This document shows positions 32,646 through 41,459 of a DNA stretch of 64,000 bases, piece after piece. Source of the stretch: Microbispora sp. H13382 (GTDB lineage Bacteria; Actinomycetota; Actinomycetes; Streptosporangiales; Streptosporangiaceae); the NCBI RefSeq assembly GCF_014161445.1, contig NZ_JABBXA010000002.1:728351-792350 (forward strand), read 5' to 3'. Position 1 is the first letter of the stretch, and each line of letters starts with the position of its first letter. Made by a program: the position numbers and the translations under genes. The notes beneath the pieces were generated by a model. It did not search any database and was not told the origin of the DNA. It was given only the letters and a program-made list of their open reading frames with translations.

Positions 32646-33262
32646 TCCGCGTGCTCATCGCCGACGACCACCCCGTCGTACGGCAGGGCCTGCGCACGTT
32701 CCTGGAGATCCAGGAGGACATCAGCGTCGTGGGGGAGGCGGCCGACGGCGCCGAGGCCGTGACGATGACCGGCGAGCTCGCCCCCGACGTCCTGCTGCTC
32801 GACCTGAAGATGCCGGTGCTCGACGGCCTCGGCGCGCTCACGGAGCTGTCCGGCCGGGACGTGCGCGTGATCGTCCTCACGTCGGTGAGCGACCGCGGCG
32901 ACGTGGCCCCCGCCATGCGGGCGGGCGCGGCCGGCTTCCTCTACAAGGACGTGGACCCCGGCGCCCTCGTCCAGGCGATCCGCGCCGTGCACGGCGGGCA
33001 GGTCCTGCTCGCACCGGAGGCCGCCGAGGCGATGCTGTCCGGCCCGGGCCGCGAGCAGAGCGGGGCGGCGGTCGCGCTGACCGACCGGGAGCGTGAGGTG
33101 CTGCGGCTGCTCGCCGCGGGCCGCTCGAACCGCGAGATCGCCCGCGAGCTGGTGGTGGCGGAGAAGACCGTCAAGACCCACGTCTCCAACGTGCTCATGA
33201 AGCTCGGCGTGCAGGACCGCACGCAGGCCGCGCTCTACGCCGTACGCCACGGCTTCGCCTGA
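32642..33262 (+). CDS. NarL/FixJ-family response regulator
   Basis: The 206-residue protein has a receiver domain with phospho-acceptor Asp54 (LLLDLKMP), Thr/Lys switch residues (LTSVSD, YKDVDP) and a C-terminal LuxR-type HTH ([35 protein letters not shown]). It is co-translated with the GAF kinase. The regulon is unknown. Confidence 0.93.
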   Translation: MIRVLIADDHPVVRQGLRTFLEIQEDISVVGEAADGAEAVTMTGELAPDVLLLDLKMPVLDGLGALTELSGRDVRVIVLTSVSDRGDVAPAMRAGAAGFLYKDVDPGALVQAIRAVHGGQVLLAPEAAEAMLSGPGREQSGAAVALTDREREVLRLLAAGRSNREIARELVVAEKTVKTHVSNVLMKLGVQDRTQAALYAVRHGFA

Positions 33263-33292
33263 GCGTGCGCCGGCTCACCCGGCTCACCCGGC

Positions 33293-34558
33293 TCAGCCGG
33301 CCAGCCGGGCGCCGCGCCGCCAGACGGCCCGGATGTTCAGGGTGTCGCCGATGTCGGTGGTGGGGTCGCCGTCGACGAGGAGAAGGTCGGCGCGCAGCCC
33401 CGGGGCGATGCGCCCGCGGTCGTCCAGCCGGAACCGCCGCGCGGTGGCGGCGGTCGCCGCGTTGAGCGCCGCGGACGGGGTGAGACCGGCGCGCACGAGA
33501 TACCGCAGTTCGTGGTGCACGCTCGCGCCGTGGGCCAGCCCGCCGAGGAACGGCACGGGGATGGAGGTGTCGGTGCCGGCGAGGACGTCGACACCGGCCT
33601 CGTGCAGGGCCGCGACGGACGCCAGCACGTCGTCGAGCCTGCCCTGCGGGTAGCGGTCGAAGCTGCCGCGCAGTGTCTTGTCCCAGCGGTCGTCGAGACG
33701 GCCGCGCACCCGCGGGTCGTCGGCCAGTTCCTCGCCCGTCATTCCCATCAGCGAGGCGTTCAGGCAGACGCACGCGACGACGAAGGCGCCGGAGTCGGCG
33801 ATCATCCGGATGATCTCGGGAGTGTGCGGGCGGTCCATGAACAGGTGGGCGAGGCCGTCCACGCCCGCCTCGATGGCCATGCGGGTGGCGTCGACGGTGA
33901 GGGCGTGGGCGATGGCGAGCATCCCGTGCCGGTGGGCCTCGGCGACGCCGGCGTTCAGTGTCGCCTGGTCGAGCATGGGCAGGCCCGGGTGTCCTTCGAC
34001 GGTCCCGTCGTCGACCATGAACTTGATGTAGTCCGAGCCGGAGGCCACGAGGCGGGGGATCCAGGCCACCGCCTCCTCGGGGGTGGTCACCTGCGGCATC
34101 GGGGGAGGGCCCGCCTGCCGCCGGTCACCCGGCCCGCCGTTGCGCGTGGAGGCCCGGCGGCCGCCTTCGACGAAGGGGCGGATGTCGAAGTCCTCGGGGA
34201 ACAGTTCGCTGGGATGCCCGCCCGGGGGTGTGAGACCGAAGCCGGCGGACCGGACGTCGGCGAGCGTGTCGTCGTTCTCGATGTGGGCGCGGCCGTGCCG
34301 GGTGTGCCCGCCCTGCATCTCGAGTTCCGTCGTCACACCGAACGTCAGGGCGAGCGCGAGGGAGTCCTCGCTGGTGTGGACGTGGGCGTCGATCAGGCCG
34401 GGGAGAAGGGTCGCCCCGGTGGCGTCGACGACCTCGGCGTCGGAGGGCGTGTCCCCGCCCACGGCGAGGATCCGTCCGTCGCCGACGAGCACCCCCGCCC
34501 GGCCGATCGGCCTCTCGCCGTCGAACACCCGGGCGTTGGCGATGACTGTTCTCTTCAT
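33293..34558 (-). CDS. Metal-dependent amidohydrolase
   Basis: The 421-residue TIM-barrel hydrolase has the first metal motif DAHVHTSED, a metal-bridging Lys candidate in DYIKFMVDDG, His in IAHALTVDA and LAHLFMDRP, and catalytic Asp in LAGTDTS. Close relatives act on imidazolonepropionate-, prolidase- or lactone-type substrates; this one cannot be assigned. The ATG at 34558 is preferred because an in-frame ATG at 34588 lies inside a palindrome. It is transcribed away from a MarR regulator with two operators between them, so it is probably repressed by that protein. Confidence 0.85.
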   Translation of the reverse strand: MKRTVIANARVFDGERPIGRAGVLVGDGRILAVGGDTPSDAEVVDATGATLLPGLIDAHVHTSEDSLALALTFGVTTELEMQGGHTRHGRAHIENDDTLADVRSAGFGLTPPGGHPSELFPEDFDIRPFVEGGRRASTRNGGPGDRRQAGPPPMPQVTTPEEAVAWIPRLVASGSDYIKFMVDDGTVEGHPGLPMLDQATLNAGVAEAHRHGMLAIAHALTVDATRMAIEAGVDGLAHLFMDRPHTPEIIRMIADSGAFVVACVCLNASLMGMTGEELADDPRVRGRLDDRWDKTLRGSFDRYPQGRLDDVLASVAALHEAGVDVLAGTDTSIPVPFLGGLAHGASVHHELRYLVRAGLTPSAALNAATAATARRFRLDDRGRIAPGLRADLLLVDGDPTTDIGDTLNIRAVWRRGARLAG

Positions 34559-34585
34559 GGTGGGGTCCAGCCTGTCGGGCCGATG

Positions 34586-34626
34586 CATAGGGCCCTATGT
34601 AAACATTTGCATAGGTGCCTATGCAA
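34586..34626. promoter_or_regulatory. Two palindromic operators between the amidohydrolase and marR genes
   Basis: Site 1 is a perfect 14-bp palindrome CATAGGGCCCTATG (34586-34599). Site 2 has perfect 9-bp arms TTGCATAGG/CCTATGCAA around 2 nt (34607-34626). Both share GCATAGG half-sites and lie 24 bp apart centre to centre, in the divergent promoter region, as expected of a MarR-family binding region. Confidence 0.85.
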
Positions 34627-34736
34627 CTGGCGCCGTACGGTGTCGGTAGCCTTCTGCACGGGCGCCGACGGGGGTCCCGCGTGGGACGCCGTCGTGTCCC
34701 ATGCCGGACGGCCGGTCGAGCGGGAAAGAGGCGCCG

Positions 34737-35207
34737 ATGGAGGGCGAGGGGGAGCGGTGGTCCCCGGAGCGCTATGTGGCGTTCTGGATCAACCACTCGT
34801 CGAGGAAGGTGATCCGCCTCCATGAGCTTCGGCTGCGTCCCCTGGGGCTGAGCATGGCCAACGCCGCCGTGCTCCTGATGCTGGCCGAGGGCGGCCCGCT
34901 GTCGCAGAAGGACCTGATCCGGCTGGCGCGGGTCGAACAGCCGACGATGGCCGAGATGCTGTCACGGATGGAGCGCGATGGCCTGGTGTGCCGGCAGCGC
35001 AATCCCCGCGACCGGCGGGGCAGCCTTTTCTCCGTCACCGACATGGCGCGGGGCCATCTCGATCTGGTGCGCGAGGCGCTGCTGCAGGGAGAACGGGACG
35101 TGCTGGCCGGTCTCACGGAGGAGGAGGCGGAGCAGCTGATCCGGCTGCTCCGGCGCGTGGCCGACAACGTGGACCGCGCGGCCGCTCCGCTCCAGCCGCC
35201 CCGATAG
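34737..35207 (+). CDS. MarR-family transcriptional regulator
   Basis: The 156-residue winged-helix protein has the MarR recognition region (LSQKDLIRLARVEQPTMAEMLSRMERDGLVCRQRNPRDRRG, about 55-95) and flanking dimerisation helices. The ATG at 34737 has AAAGAGG upstream. It is divergent from the amidohydrolase, with palindromic operators at 34586-34626; local repression relieved by a ligand is the usual mode for this arrangement. Confidence 0.92.
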   Translation: MEGEGERWSPERYVAFWINHSSRKVIRLHELRLRPLGLSMANAAVLLMLAEGGPLSQKDLIRLARVEQPTMAEMLSRMERDGLVCRQRNPRDRRGSLFSVTDMARGHLDLVREALLQGERDVLAGLTEEEAEQLIRLLRRVADNVDRAAAPLQPPR

Positions 35208-35330
35208 CCGCCGCCCGCGGCCGCCGACCCGCCGGCCCGGGCCGCGCCCATGCCGGCGCGTACGGTGACCGTCGTGCCTGGCCGTCCGCGAGGCGATCGC
35301 GAAGCGGTGAGCACGATCCGGGCGTGGGGG

Positions 35331-36092
35331 TCAGACCTGGGACTCGACGACGGCGTTGTGGGCGGCCACCCGGGCCCGGCGTACGGCCCGGTCGAGGTCG
35401 CGCAGGGCCTGGCCGCGGGCGCCGACCTGCCCCGAGGTGAGCCCCCGCTCGTCGGCGAGGCGGAGCGCGAGCGACAGCCGGGAGGCGAGGGCGCCGACCC
35501 GATGGGCCCTGCCCGGGTAGCCGGGCGCGAGGGCCTCGCCGGCGCGGTCGAGGGCATCCGGCGCGGGGAAACCCTGCGCGGGCCCGCCCACGCCCAGCAG
35601 CGCCTCCGTGGCGGCCATCATGGTGGTCCGCAGCGCCTGCTCCGCCTCGGCCAGCGACGGCACGTCGGGTGGGGCGGCCGACGTCTCGGTCACCGTCCAG
35701 CGGACCCCGGAGTACGACGAGCCACGCCGGTCGTCGGACGGCACGAGGCCGAGGCACCGACCGGACAGGACGGCCACGGCGGCCTGGCCCGCGTCGATGG
35801 CGGCGCCGTTGAAGACGGGCGGGCCGGTGAGCCCGAGCGGGTCGCCGGGAACGGGCAGGGCCAGCCGGAACGCGCGGAGCCCCTCGATCCGCCGGTCCAC
35901 GAGGAAGGCCAGCAACGGAGTCTCGACGCTGTCCGCCGCCACCACCTGCGGCCCGGCCTCGCGCTCGACGCGGTCGAGGGCGTCCTCCAGGCTCACGTGT
36001 CCCCCCAGCCAGGCGTTGCCCCAGGCGACGAGCGTGGCGGAGATCGGTGAATCGGTGCGCACCCGATCCACGATATGTGGTCGGACTGCCAT
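35331..36092 (-). CDS. Conserved actinobacterial protein of unknown function
   Basis: The 253-residue soluble protein has a beta-rich N-terminal half and a helical C-terminal half (LAEAEQALRTTMMAATEALLGVGGP... RLSLALRLADERGLTSGQ). No catalytic motif is recognisable. It is divergent from an ABC ATPase; the 34-bp intergenic region is AT-rich (CATAGTTTTATCTC) and probably carries both promoters. I recognise it only as a conserved hypothetical protein. Confidence 0.7.
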   Translation of the reverse strand: MAVRPHIVDRVRTDSPISATLVAWGNAWLGGHVSLEDALDRVEREAGPQVVAADSVETPLLAFLVDRRIEGLRAFRLALPVPGDPLGLTGPPVFNGAAIDAGQAAVAVLSGRCLGLVPSDDRRGSSYSGVRWTVTETSAAPPDVPSLAEAEQALRTTMMAATEALLGVGGPAQGFPAPDALDRAGEALAPGYPGRAHRVGALASRLSLALRLADERGLTSGQVGARGQALRDLDRAVRRARVAAHNAVVESQV

Positions 36093-36126
36093 AGTTTTAT
36101 CTCAGCGAACCACGGAGGGGGACCAC

Positions 36127-36915
36127 ATGGGCGGTCAGGTGCTTCAGCTTCAGGACGTGGCCGTCCGCAGGGACGGTGCCGCCCTGCTGCGCGGCATCGA
36201 CTGGAGCGTCAGGGAGGACGAGCGCTGGGTGGTGATCGGGCCCAACGGCGCGGGGAAGACGACGTTGCTTCAGGTGGCCGCATCGCTGCTGTTCCCGTCC
36301 GAGGGCTCGGTCGAGATCCTCGGCGAGCGGCTCGGCCAGGCGGACGTGTTCGACCTGCGGCCCCGGATCGGCCTGGCCAGCGCGGCCCTGTCGGAGCGCA
36401 TCCCGCCGGACGAGAAGGTCATCGACCTGGTGCTCACCGCGTCGTACGCGATCCTCGGCCGGTGGACGGAGGAGTACGACTCCCACGACGTCACCCGGGC
36501 GGTCGAGCTGATCGACCAGCTCGGCTGCGCCCACCTGATCCGGCGGCGCTTCGCGACGCTGTCGGAGGGCGAGCGCAAGCGGGTGCAGATCGCCCGGGCG
36601 CTCATGCCGGACCCCGAGCTGCTCCTGCTCGACGAGCCCGCCGCCGGGCTCGACGTGGCGGGCCGCGAGGATCTGGTACGCCGACTCGGCGCGCTGGCCA
36701 CGGACCCGAAGTCCCCCACGATGGTGCTGGTCACCCACCACGTCGAGGAGATCCCGCCCGGGTTCACCCACGTGCTGCTGCTCAAGCACGGCTCGGTGGT
36801 CGCCCAGGGGCCGATCGACTCGGTCATGACGCCGGAGAACCTGTCCGCGACGTTCGGTGTGCGGTTGCACCTCGACCGCGGCCAGGAGGGCCGCTGGTAC
36901 GCCCGTCCCCTCTGA
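36127..36915 (+). CDS. Orphan ABC transporter ATP-binding protein
   Basis: The 262-residue ATPase has Walker A GPNGAGKTT, an altered signature motif LSEGERKR (canonical LSGGQ), Walker B LLLLDEPAAGLD and switch His in LVTHH. No permease or binding protein adjoins it; it resembles stand-alone ABC proteins of the ModF/iron-type clade. The ATG at 36127 follows GGAGGGG. It may serve a permease elsewhere or act as a soluble ATPase. Confidence 0.88.
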   Translation: MGGQVLQLQDVAVRRDGAALLRGIDWSVREDERWVVIGPNGAGKTTLLQVAASLLFPSEGSVEILGERLGQADVFDLRPRIGLASAALSERIPPDEKVIDLVLTASYAILGRWTEEYDSHDVTRAVELIDQLGCAHLIRRRFATLSEGERKRVQIARALMPDPELLLLDEPAAGLDVAGREDLVRRLGALATDPKSPTMVLVTHHVEEIPPGFTHVLLLKHGSVVAQGPIDSVMTPENLSATFGVRLHLDRGQEGRWYARPL

Positions 36916-36974
36916 CCTCCTCGCGGAACCCGCCGCCTACCCTTGGCGGATAGCCGTACGAGGGAGTAGTGCGA

Positions 36975-37724
36975 GTGACGCCGTGGGAGGCGGCCGCGGT
37001 CTTCGCGGCCGGTGTCGGGGCCGGGGCCATCAACGCCGTCGTGGGATCGGGATCGCTCATCACGTTCCCCACGATGCTGGCCGTGGGCTTCCCGCCGATC
37101 GTCGCTAACGTGTCCAACAACGTCGGGCTCGTCCCCGGCGGCGTGACCGGGGTGCTCGGCTACCGCGCCGAGCTCAAGGGTCAGCGCGAGCGGCTGCTGC
37201 GGCTCGGCGTCGCGTCGGTGATCGGTTCGTTCGCCGGCGGCCTGCTCCTGTTGTGGCTGCCCGCGGAGGCGTTCAAGGTCATCGTCCCGGTGCTCATCGC
37301 GGTCGCCTGCCTCCTCGTGGTGTTCCAGCCGAGGATCAACGAGTGGCTCGCCGTACGGCGCAGGCCGCACCCCCACGGCGGGCCGTGGCTGTGGCTGGGC
37401 GTGCTCGGCGCCGGCATGTACGGCGGCTACTTCGGCGCCGCCCAGGGGATCGTGCTGATCGGCCTGCTCGGCAGCTTCCTCGACGAGGACCTGCAACGGG
37501 TGAACGCGGCCAAGAACCTGCTGTCGCTGCTGGTGAACGGCACCGCGGCGGTGCTGTTCACGTTCATCGCGCCGGTGGACTGGGCCGCCGTGCTGATGGT
37601 CGCGCTCGGCTCGGCCGTCGGCGGATTCCTCGGCGCCCGGGTGGGCCGTCGGCTGCCCGCGCCCTTGCTGCGGGGATTCATTGTTGTCGTCGGTGTCGTG
37701 GCGATAGTGAAGCTGGTGTCCTGA
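36975..37724 (+). CDS. TSUP-family (TauE/SafE) membrane permease
   Basis: The 249-residue protein has about eight membrane helices and the paired TSUP motifs (AGAINAVVGSGSLITFPTML near the N-terminus and GGYFGAAQGIVLIGLLG after the centre). Such permeases export sulfite or organosulfonates or take up small anions; the substrate is unknown. GTG 36975 is chosen because AGGGAG lies 8 nt upstream, while the GTG at 36969 is too close to it. A small gene follows after 6 nt. Confidence 0.87.
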   Translation: MTPWEAAAVFAAGVGAGAINAVVGSGSLITFPTMLAVGFPPIVANVSNNVGLVPGGVTGVLGYRAELKGQRERLLRLGVASVIGSFAGGLLLLWLPAEAFKVIVPVLIAVACLLVVFQPRINEWLAVRRRPHPHGGPWLWLGVLGAGMYGGYFGAAQGIVLIGLLGSFLDEDLQRVNAAKNLLSLLVNGTAAVLFTFIAPVDWAAVLMVALGSAVGGFLGARVGRRLPAPLLRGFIVVVGVVAIVKLVS

Positions 37725-37730
37725 AAGGGT

Positions 37731-37976
37731 ATGTCTGCCCTTGTGAAGGGCGACCGGGTGGAGATCGTCATCGATGCGGGGGGAACCCCGCGCACCTACG
37801 AGGTGGTCGCGACCAGGGCGGGCCGCCGGATCGAGATCACGACGGGCCGTGGAGTGGTCGAGGTCACCGAGGTCACGCGGGCGGGCACTCCCGTCCGCAC
37901 CGCGAGGTTCATGTCCAACCGCGTCCTGGCGCTGGTGGAACATCCCGCCGACGACCGCGGCCCGGACACCGGCTGA
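37731..37976 (+). CDS. Small conserved hypothetical protein
   Basis: The 81-residue protein is predicted to be all-beta (VEIVIDAGGTPRTYEVVATRAGRRIEITTG.. VVEVTEVTRAGTPVRTARF), without membrane segment or signal peptide. The ATG follows GAAAGGG, 6 nt after the TSUP stop, so it is in the same operon. I do not recognise a function. Confidence 0.75.
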   Translation: MSALVKGDRVEIVIDAGGTPRTYEVVATRAGRRIEITTGRGVVEVTEVTRAGTPVRTARFMSNRVLALVEHPADDRGPDTG

Positions 37977-38058
37977 GCCGCGTCCGGGCATGGTTGGGCA
38001 TGGTCGGCGCACGGTCGGCGCGGTGCGGGGTGAGTGGCGCGAAGTCAGTGGCGCACGG

Positions 38059-38967
38059 TCACTCCGCGGGGCGGACCTGGATGACGCCGTCCTGCCGCAG
38101 CCGGGTCTGGAAGGCGGGCTGGCGCGACGTCGCGGGACCGTGCATGACCCGGCCGTCGGAGATGCGGAAGGCGCTGCCGTGCCATGGGCAGACGATGCAG
38201 GCCTCGCCCTCCTCCATCGCGACCCGGCCCTGGTGGAGGGGACCGGCGAGGTGGGAGCAGTTGTCCGCGAGCACGCTCACGTCGTCGCCGAGGCGCAGCA
38301 CGAACAGGTCGATGTAGCCGAGCCGCCGCCGGACCGGCCGTCCGTTGGGCAGGTCCTTGAGTGCGCACAGGTCGTGCCAGCCGAGCGGCATCAGGTGGCT
38401 GACCGACTCCGCGTGGTTGGCCCCGGCCGCCTGGCGGTAGGACATGTGGCTGCCGAGGTGCGCGCCCGCCGAGGCCGCCGCGAGGCCCGCGTATCCCAGG
38501 GTGCGCCCGGCCCGTTCGCGTCCGCTCAACCGTAAGAGGAGAGAGCCGGCGTAACAGAGCGCCGCCGTGGCGTTGGTCATCGCGTGCACGAAACCCACGC
38601 GCTGCTGCTCCCGGTGGAGCGTGGACCAGTCGGTGAGCCCCGCCGCCACCGTGGGGACGGCGCTGGCCAGTCCCGCGAGGATCAGCGTCCGCGCCGCGCG
38701 TGGGCCGCTCTTGGTCATGTCCACCACACTGGCCGACAGCAGACAGCCGAAGGTCGTCACGGCGAGCGCCGGGTGCAGCGGGTGTCCCATGGGCACGCCG
38801 TGCAGGACGTCCCGCAGCTTGCCGGGGCCGAGTCTGCGGCGGACCTTCTTCGAGATGACGGCGATCGGCCGGTCGAGCGCGGTAGCCCGCTCGAGCCCGT
38901 CGAGGAGCTCCGCCGAAGGGACCCTCCGTGCCGTCTTGCCCGCACGCGGCCTGGTCGTCTCTTCCAT
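38059..38967 (-). CDS. DUF2231 membrane domain fused to a Rieske [2Fe-2S] domain
   Basis: The 302-residue protein has an N-terminal DUF2231-like membrane domain (about 55-175, four helices, GHPLHPAL and conserved His residues such as SHMSYRQ) followed by a Rieske ferredoxin domain with the cluster ligands Cys237-His239 and Cys260-His263 (NCSHLAG, CIVCPWHGS). It probably moves electrons at the membrane; the partner is unknown. The ATG at 38967 has AGGGGG upstream. Leu145 is a TTA codon. The preceding convergent gap (37977-38058) is made of short GGCGC/GGTCGG repeats. Confidence 0.87.
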   Translation of the reverse strand: MEETTRPRAGKTARRVPSAELLDGLERATALDRPIAVISKKVRRRLGPGKLRDVLHGVPMGHPLHPALAVTTFGCLLSASVVDMTKSGPRAARTLILAGLASAVPTVAAGLTDWSTLHREQQRVGFVHAMTNATAALCYAGSLLLRLSGRERAGRTLGYAGLAAASAGAHLGSHMSYRQAAGANHAESVSHLMPLGWHDLCALKDLPNGRPVRRRLGYIDLFVLRLGDDVSVLADNCSHLAGPLHQGRVAMEEGEACIVCPWHGSAFRISDGRVMHGPATSRQPAFQTRLRQDGVIQVRPAE

Positions 38968-39091
38968 GTTCGCCCCCTAACACGGGATCACGTACCCCCG
39001 CGTCACGGGTGTGAACATGGACAGGCATGAGACGGTATGTGCGAGTTTCGGGCTGAAGAGCGTGCGGCGGCCCTCGGCGTCGTCACCCCGA

Positions 39092-39694
39092 TCAGGGCGC
39101 CAGATGACCCTGGGCGACCGAGGCGGCGACCAGCCCCGCGGCGTACTCGCCGAGCGTGGGCGACCCTTCCTCGATGAGCCGCACCTTCTCCATGACCTGG
39201 GCGGCCGTCACCTTGAAGAGAGACCAGGTGCCACCGTCGTTGTGGTGGTTCGCGATGATCGGAGCGAGCCGGTCGAGCGCCCTGGCGAACCTCGCCTCCG
39301 GTGTGCGCCGCTCCTCGAACTCGTCCCACAGCGTCCGCAGCCGCGTCCCCTGGTCCTCCGGGAGCAGCCCGAAGATGCGATCGGCCGCCGCGCGTTCGAG
39401 GGCGGCCTGCCCCTCGACGGCGGCGGGGTCGTAGATGAAGGTGTCACCGGCGTCGATCTCCACGATGTCGTGGACGAGCAGCATCGCGACCACTTTGGAC
39501 ATGTCGGTGCCCGGGGGCGCGTGCTCCGCCAGGGTCATCGCCATCATGGCCAGATGCCATGAGTGCTCCGCGTCGTTCTCCCGGCGCGAGCCGTCGATCA
39601 GCGAGTTCCGGCGGATGACGCGCTTCAGCTTGTCGATCTCCATGTGGAAGGCGAGCTGAGACTGCAGCCGTTCGTGGATGAGCGCGGTCGTCAC
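39092..39694 (-). CDS. HD-domain hydrolase (YfbR/HDDC2-like)
   Basis: The 200-residue protein has the HD metal motif: His in DAEHSWHLA, the paired HD in LLVHDIVEIDAGD, and a distal Asp in ALDRLAP. Members are 5'-deoxynucleotidases or related phosphohydrolases; the substrate here is unconfirmed. The start is GTG at 39694. It lies on the same strand as the Rieske gene, separated by 124 bp. Confidence 0.88.
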   Translation of the reverse strand: MTTALIHERLQSQLAFHMEIDKLKRVIRRNSLIDGSRRENDAEHSWHLAMMAMTLAEHAPPGTDMSKVVAMLLVHDIVEIDAGDTFIYDPAAVEGQAALERAAADRIFGLLPEDQGTRLRTLWDEFEERRTPEARFARALDRLAPIIANHHNDGGTWSLFKVTAAQVMEKVRLIEEGSPTLGEYAAGLVAASVAQGHLAP

Positions 39695-39792
39695 CCGCGC
39701 AAGCCTAACCGGTCACGATCACCTTCCGCCTGATTCACGGGCGCGTGCCGCGCGGACGCGTCGGCGGCCGCTCCGTGAGCGCCGGCGGCGCG

Positions 39793-39999
39793 TCAGACGG
39801 TGAACAGGCGGCCGACCTCCTCCAGTTCGCGTACGAGGTCGAAGCGGGGGTCGCGGTAGTGCCGGGCGCCGAAGCCGGTGCGGCTGACGGTCCACCTCAG
39901 TTCGCGTGCCCACCTGTCCTGGTCGGCGCACAGTGCCAGGTCGGCCATCGTCATCCGGCTTCTGATCAGCGATAACCAGGCGGCACCGGGGGGATTCAT
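39793..39999 (-). CDS. Small protein of unknown function (68 residues)
   Basis: The ATG at 39999 has a strong AAAGGAGG 5 nt upstream. The protein is soluble, with a conserved-looking core (DQDRWARELRWTVSRTGFGARHYRDPRFDLVRELEEVGRLF). I do not recognise the family; it is not a DUF397 protein although it lies near one. It is divergent from the XRE regulator 540 bp away. Confidence 0.65.
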   Translation of the reverse strand: MNPPGAAWLSLIRSRMTMADLALCADQDRWARELRWTVSRTGFGARHYRDPRFDLVRELEEVGRLFTV

Positions 40000-40384
40000 G
40001 GAGCCCTCCTTTCGGACGGGTGCCAAGTGGAGATCTCGTCGTTCTCCGAATTCGTCGTACGGAGGGCGCGGCCCCTTCGCGGGAACGGCCCATCGGGTGA
40101 TCGCTGTTCAGCAGACGCGAGCGCCGGCGACGCCGGCCGGATGTCGAAATCCCACTGGCCCGGATGCCTCCCGTTGTCACGCGCATCCGAAGCGGCCGGC
40201 GCCCCTCGCCGGGCGCGTGCCCCGGATGGGGAATCGGGTCTCGGAGTATTTCGCCGGCGATCGCCGGCGCCCCCACAATCCGGAAGACCCTTCCCGTATC
40301 GATCGTGGCTCAGGACGCATTCCCCTGCAATACTTGACGAAAAGAATTCCGCAAGAATCTTGTGCGGATGCGCTGCAAATCACG

Positions 40385-40397
40385 GTGCAACTTGCAC
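40385..40397. promoter_or_regulatory. Palindrome GTGCAA-C-TTGCAC upstream of the XRE gene
   Basis: Perfect 6-1-6 inverted repeat in the AT-richer part of the region, about 140 bp before the XRE start; a TGCAA/TTGCA-type site is a plausible operator for this regulator or a relative. TAATCT follows at 40410-40415 as a possible -10. Confidence 0.5.
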
Positions 40398-40479
40398 GAG
40401 CGGGCGTTGTAATCTTCGGACAGGGCGCCCCTCACCCGTGCGCCCGATCCGCCAGGACGCGCCCACCATCCGTGCGTCC

Positions 40480-40520
40480 ACCGGAACACCGGAATACCGG
40501 ACTTACCGGACTTACCGGAT
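40480..40520 (+). repeat. Five short ACCGGA tandem units before the XRE Shine-Dalgarno
   Basis: Units of 8, 8, 9 and 9 nt beginning ACCGGA plus a final ACCGGAT run directly into GAAGGAGGT (40521-40529), the ribosome binding site. Confidence 0.7.
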
Positions 40521-40538
40521 GAAGGAGGTCGGCAGGGG

Positions 40539-41396
40539 ATGCCCGAGCACGGCAGTCCCACCGTCCGCCGACGGCGCCTGGGGCAGGAACTACGCCGGTT
40601 GCGTGAGCGCGCCGATCTGACGGGCGACCAGGTCGCCGCCCGGCTCGGCTGGTCGGCAGCGAAGATCAGCAGAATAGAGACGGCGCGGACCTCGCCAAGA
40701 ACGGCCGACGTTGAAGCGCTACTCGTGATCTACATGGTAGATTCCGGCCAACGCCAAGAGCTTCTCGCCCTGCACCGGGACGCGACCCGGAAGGGCTGGT
40801 GGGAGGATTACCGCGACTCCCTGCCCAAGGAATACACGACGTTCCTTGGCCTGGAGGCCGAAGCCACGACGGCACGCGACTGGGAACCCCAGGTGGTGCC
40901 GGGCCTGTTCCAGACAGAGGCCTACGTCCGAGCCATGATGGAGAGCGGACAGCGGAGCACCCTTGAGGCGCCGGGCAACGTCCGCAGCCGGATCGAGGTC
41001 CGGATGGCGCGCCAGCAGGCGGTTCTCAGGGCGGAGAGCCCGCTGGCCATCTCGGCCGTCTTGGAGGAGTCGGTCCTGCTGCGCCGGTTCGGTGACCACG
41101 AGGTGATGCGGGAACAGCTCAGGCGGCTGGTCGAGGTGTCGGAACTGCCGAACGTCGAGTTGCGGATCCTTCCGCTCGACGCGGACCACCCGATCAACAC
41201 CGGGGCGTTCTGCCACCTCAAGCTGCCGGAGTTCCACGACGTGGTGTATTTGGAAGCGCTTCTGGGCGGGCGTCTGGTCGAGGACGAGGCGATCGTCTAC
41301 CGGTACGAGGTGGCATTCGACTATCTGGAGACGAAGGCCCTCGATGTGGACGAATCCCGCCGGTTCTTGGAGAAAACTGTCCGTCACTGGCGATAG
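40539..41396 (+). CDS. XRE-family regulator with DUF5753 domain
   Basis: The 285-residue protein has an N-terminal helix-turn-helix (LGQELRRLRERADLTGDQVAARLGWSAAKISRIETAR, 14-50) and the C-terminal DUF5753 module (LEAEATTARDWEPQVVPGLFQTEAYVRAMM through FDYLE). Such regulators are abundant in actinomycetes and work with a neighbouring DUF397 protein in developmental or antibiotic control (for example WhiJ-type systems). GAAGGAGGT lies upstream. The ligand and target are unknown. Confidence 0.93.
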   Translation: MPEHGSPTVRRRRLGQELRRLRERADLTGDQVAARLGWSAAKISRIETARTSPRTADVEALLVIYMVDSGQRQELLALHRDATRKGWWEDYRDSLPKEYTTFLGLEAEATTARDWEPQVVPGLFQTEAYVRAMMESGQRSTLEAPGNVRSRIEVRMARQQAVLRAESPLAISAVLEESVLLRRFGDHEVMREQLRRLVEVSELPNVELRILPLDADHPINTGAFCHLKLPEFHDVVYLEALLGGRLVEDEAIVYRYEVAFDYLETKALDVDESRRFLEKTVRHWR

Positions 41397-41459
41397 CCAG
41401 CTCTAGACCGCCCCGGAGACCCGCGCGACATGATTTCCGGGGGGAGAAAAACATTGTCC

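Larger units (their letters stand above)
40000..40538 (+). other. Long intergenic region upstream of the XRE regulator
   Basis: 539 nt without a supportable gene; several short frames exist in all directions, none with a Shine-Dalgarno. It is AT-richer at 40215-40420 and holds a palindrome (40385-40397) and the ACCGGA repeats (40480-40520). Confidence 0.5.

Noticed and set aside
36127..37724. ABC ATPase and TSUP permease as one ABC transporter
   Set aside because: The permease is a secondary TSUP carrier with its own family motifs, not an ABC membrane domain, so the two are only neighbours.
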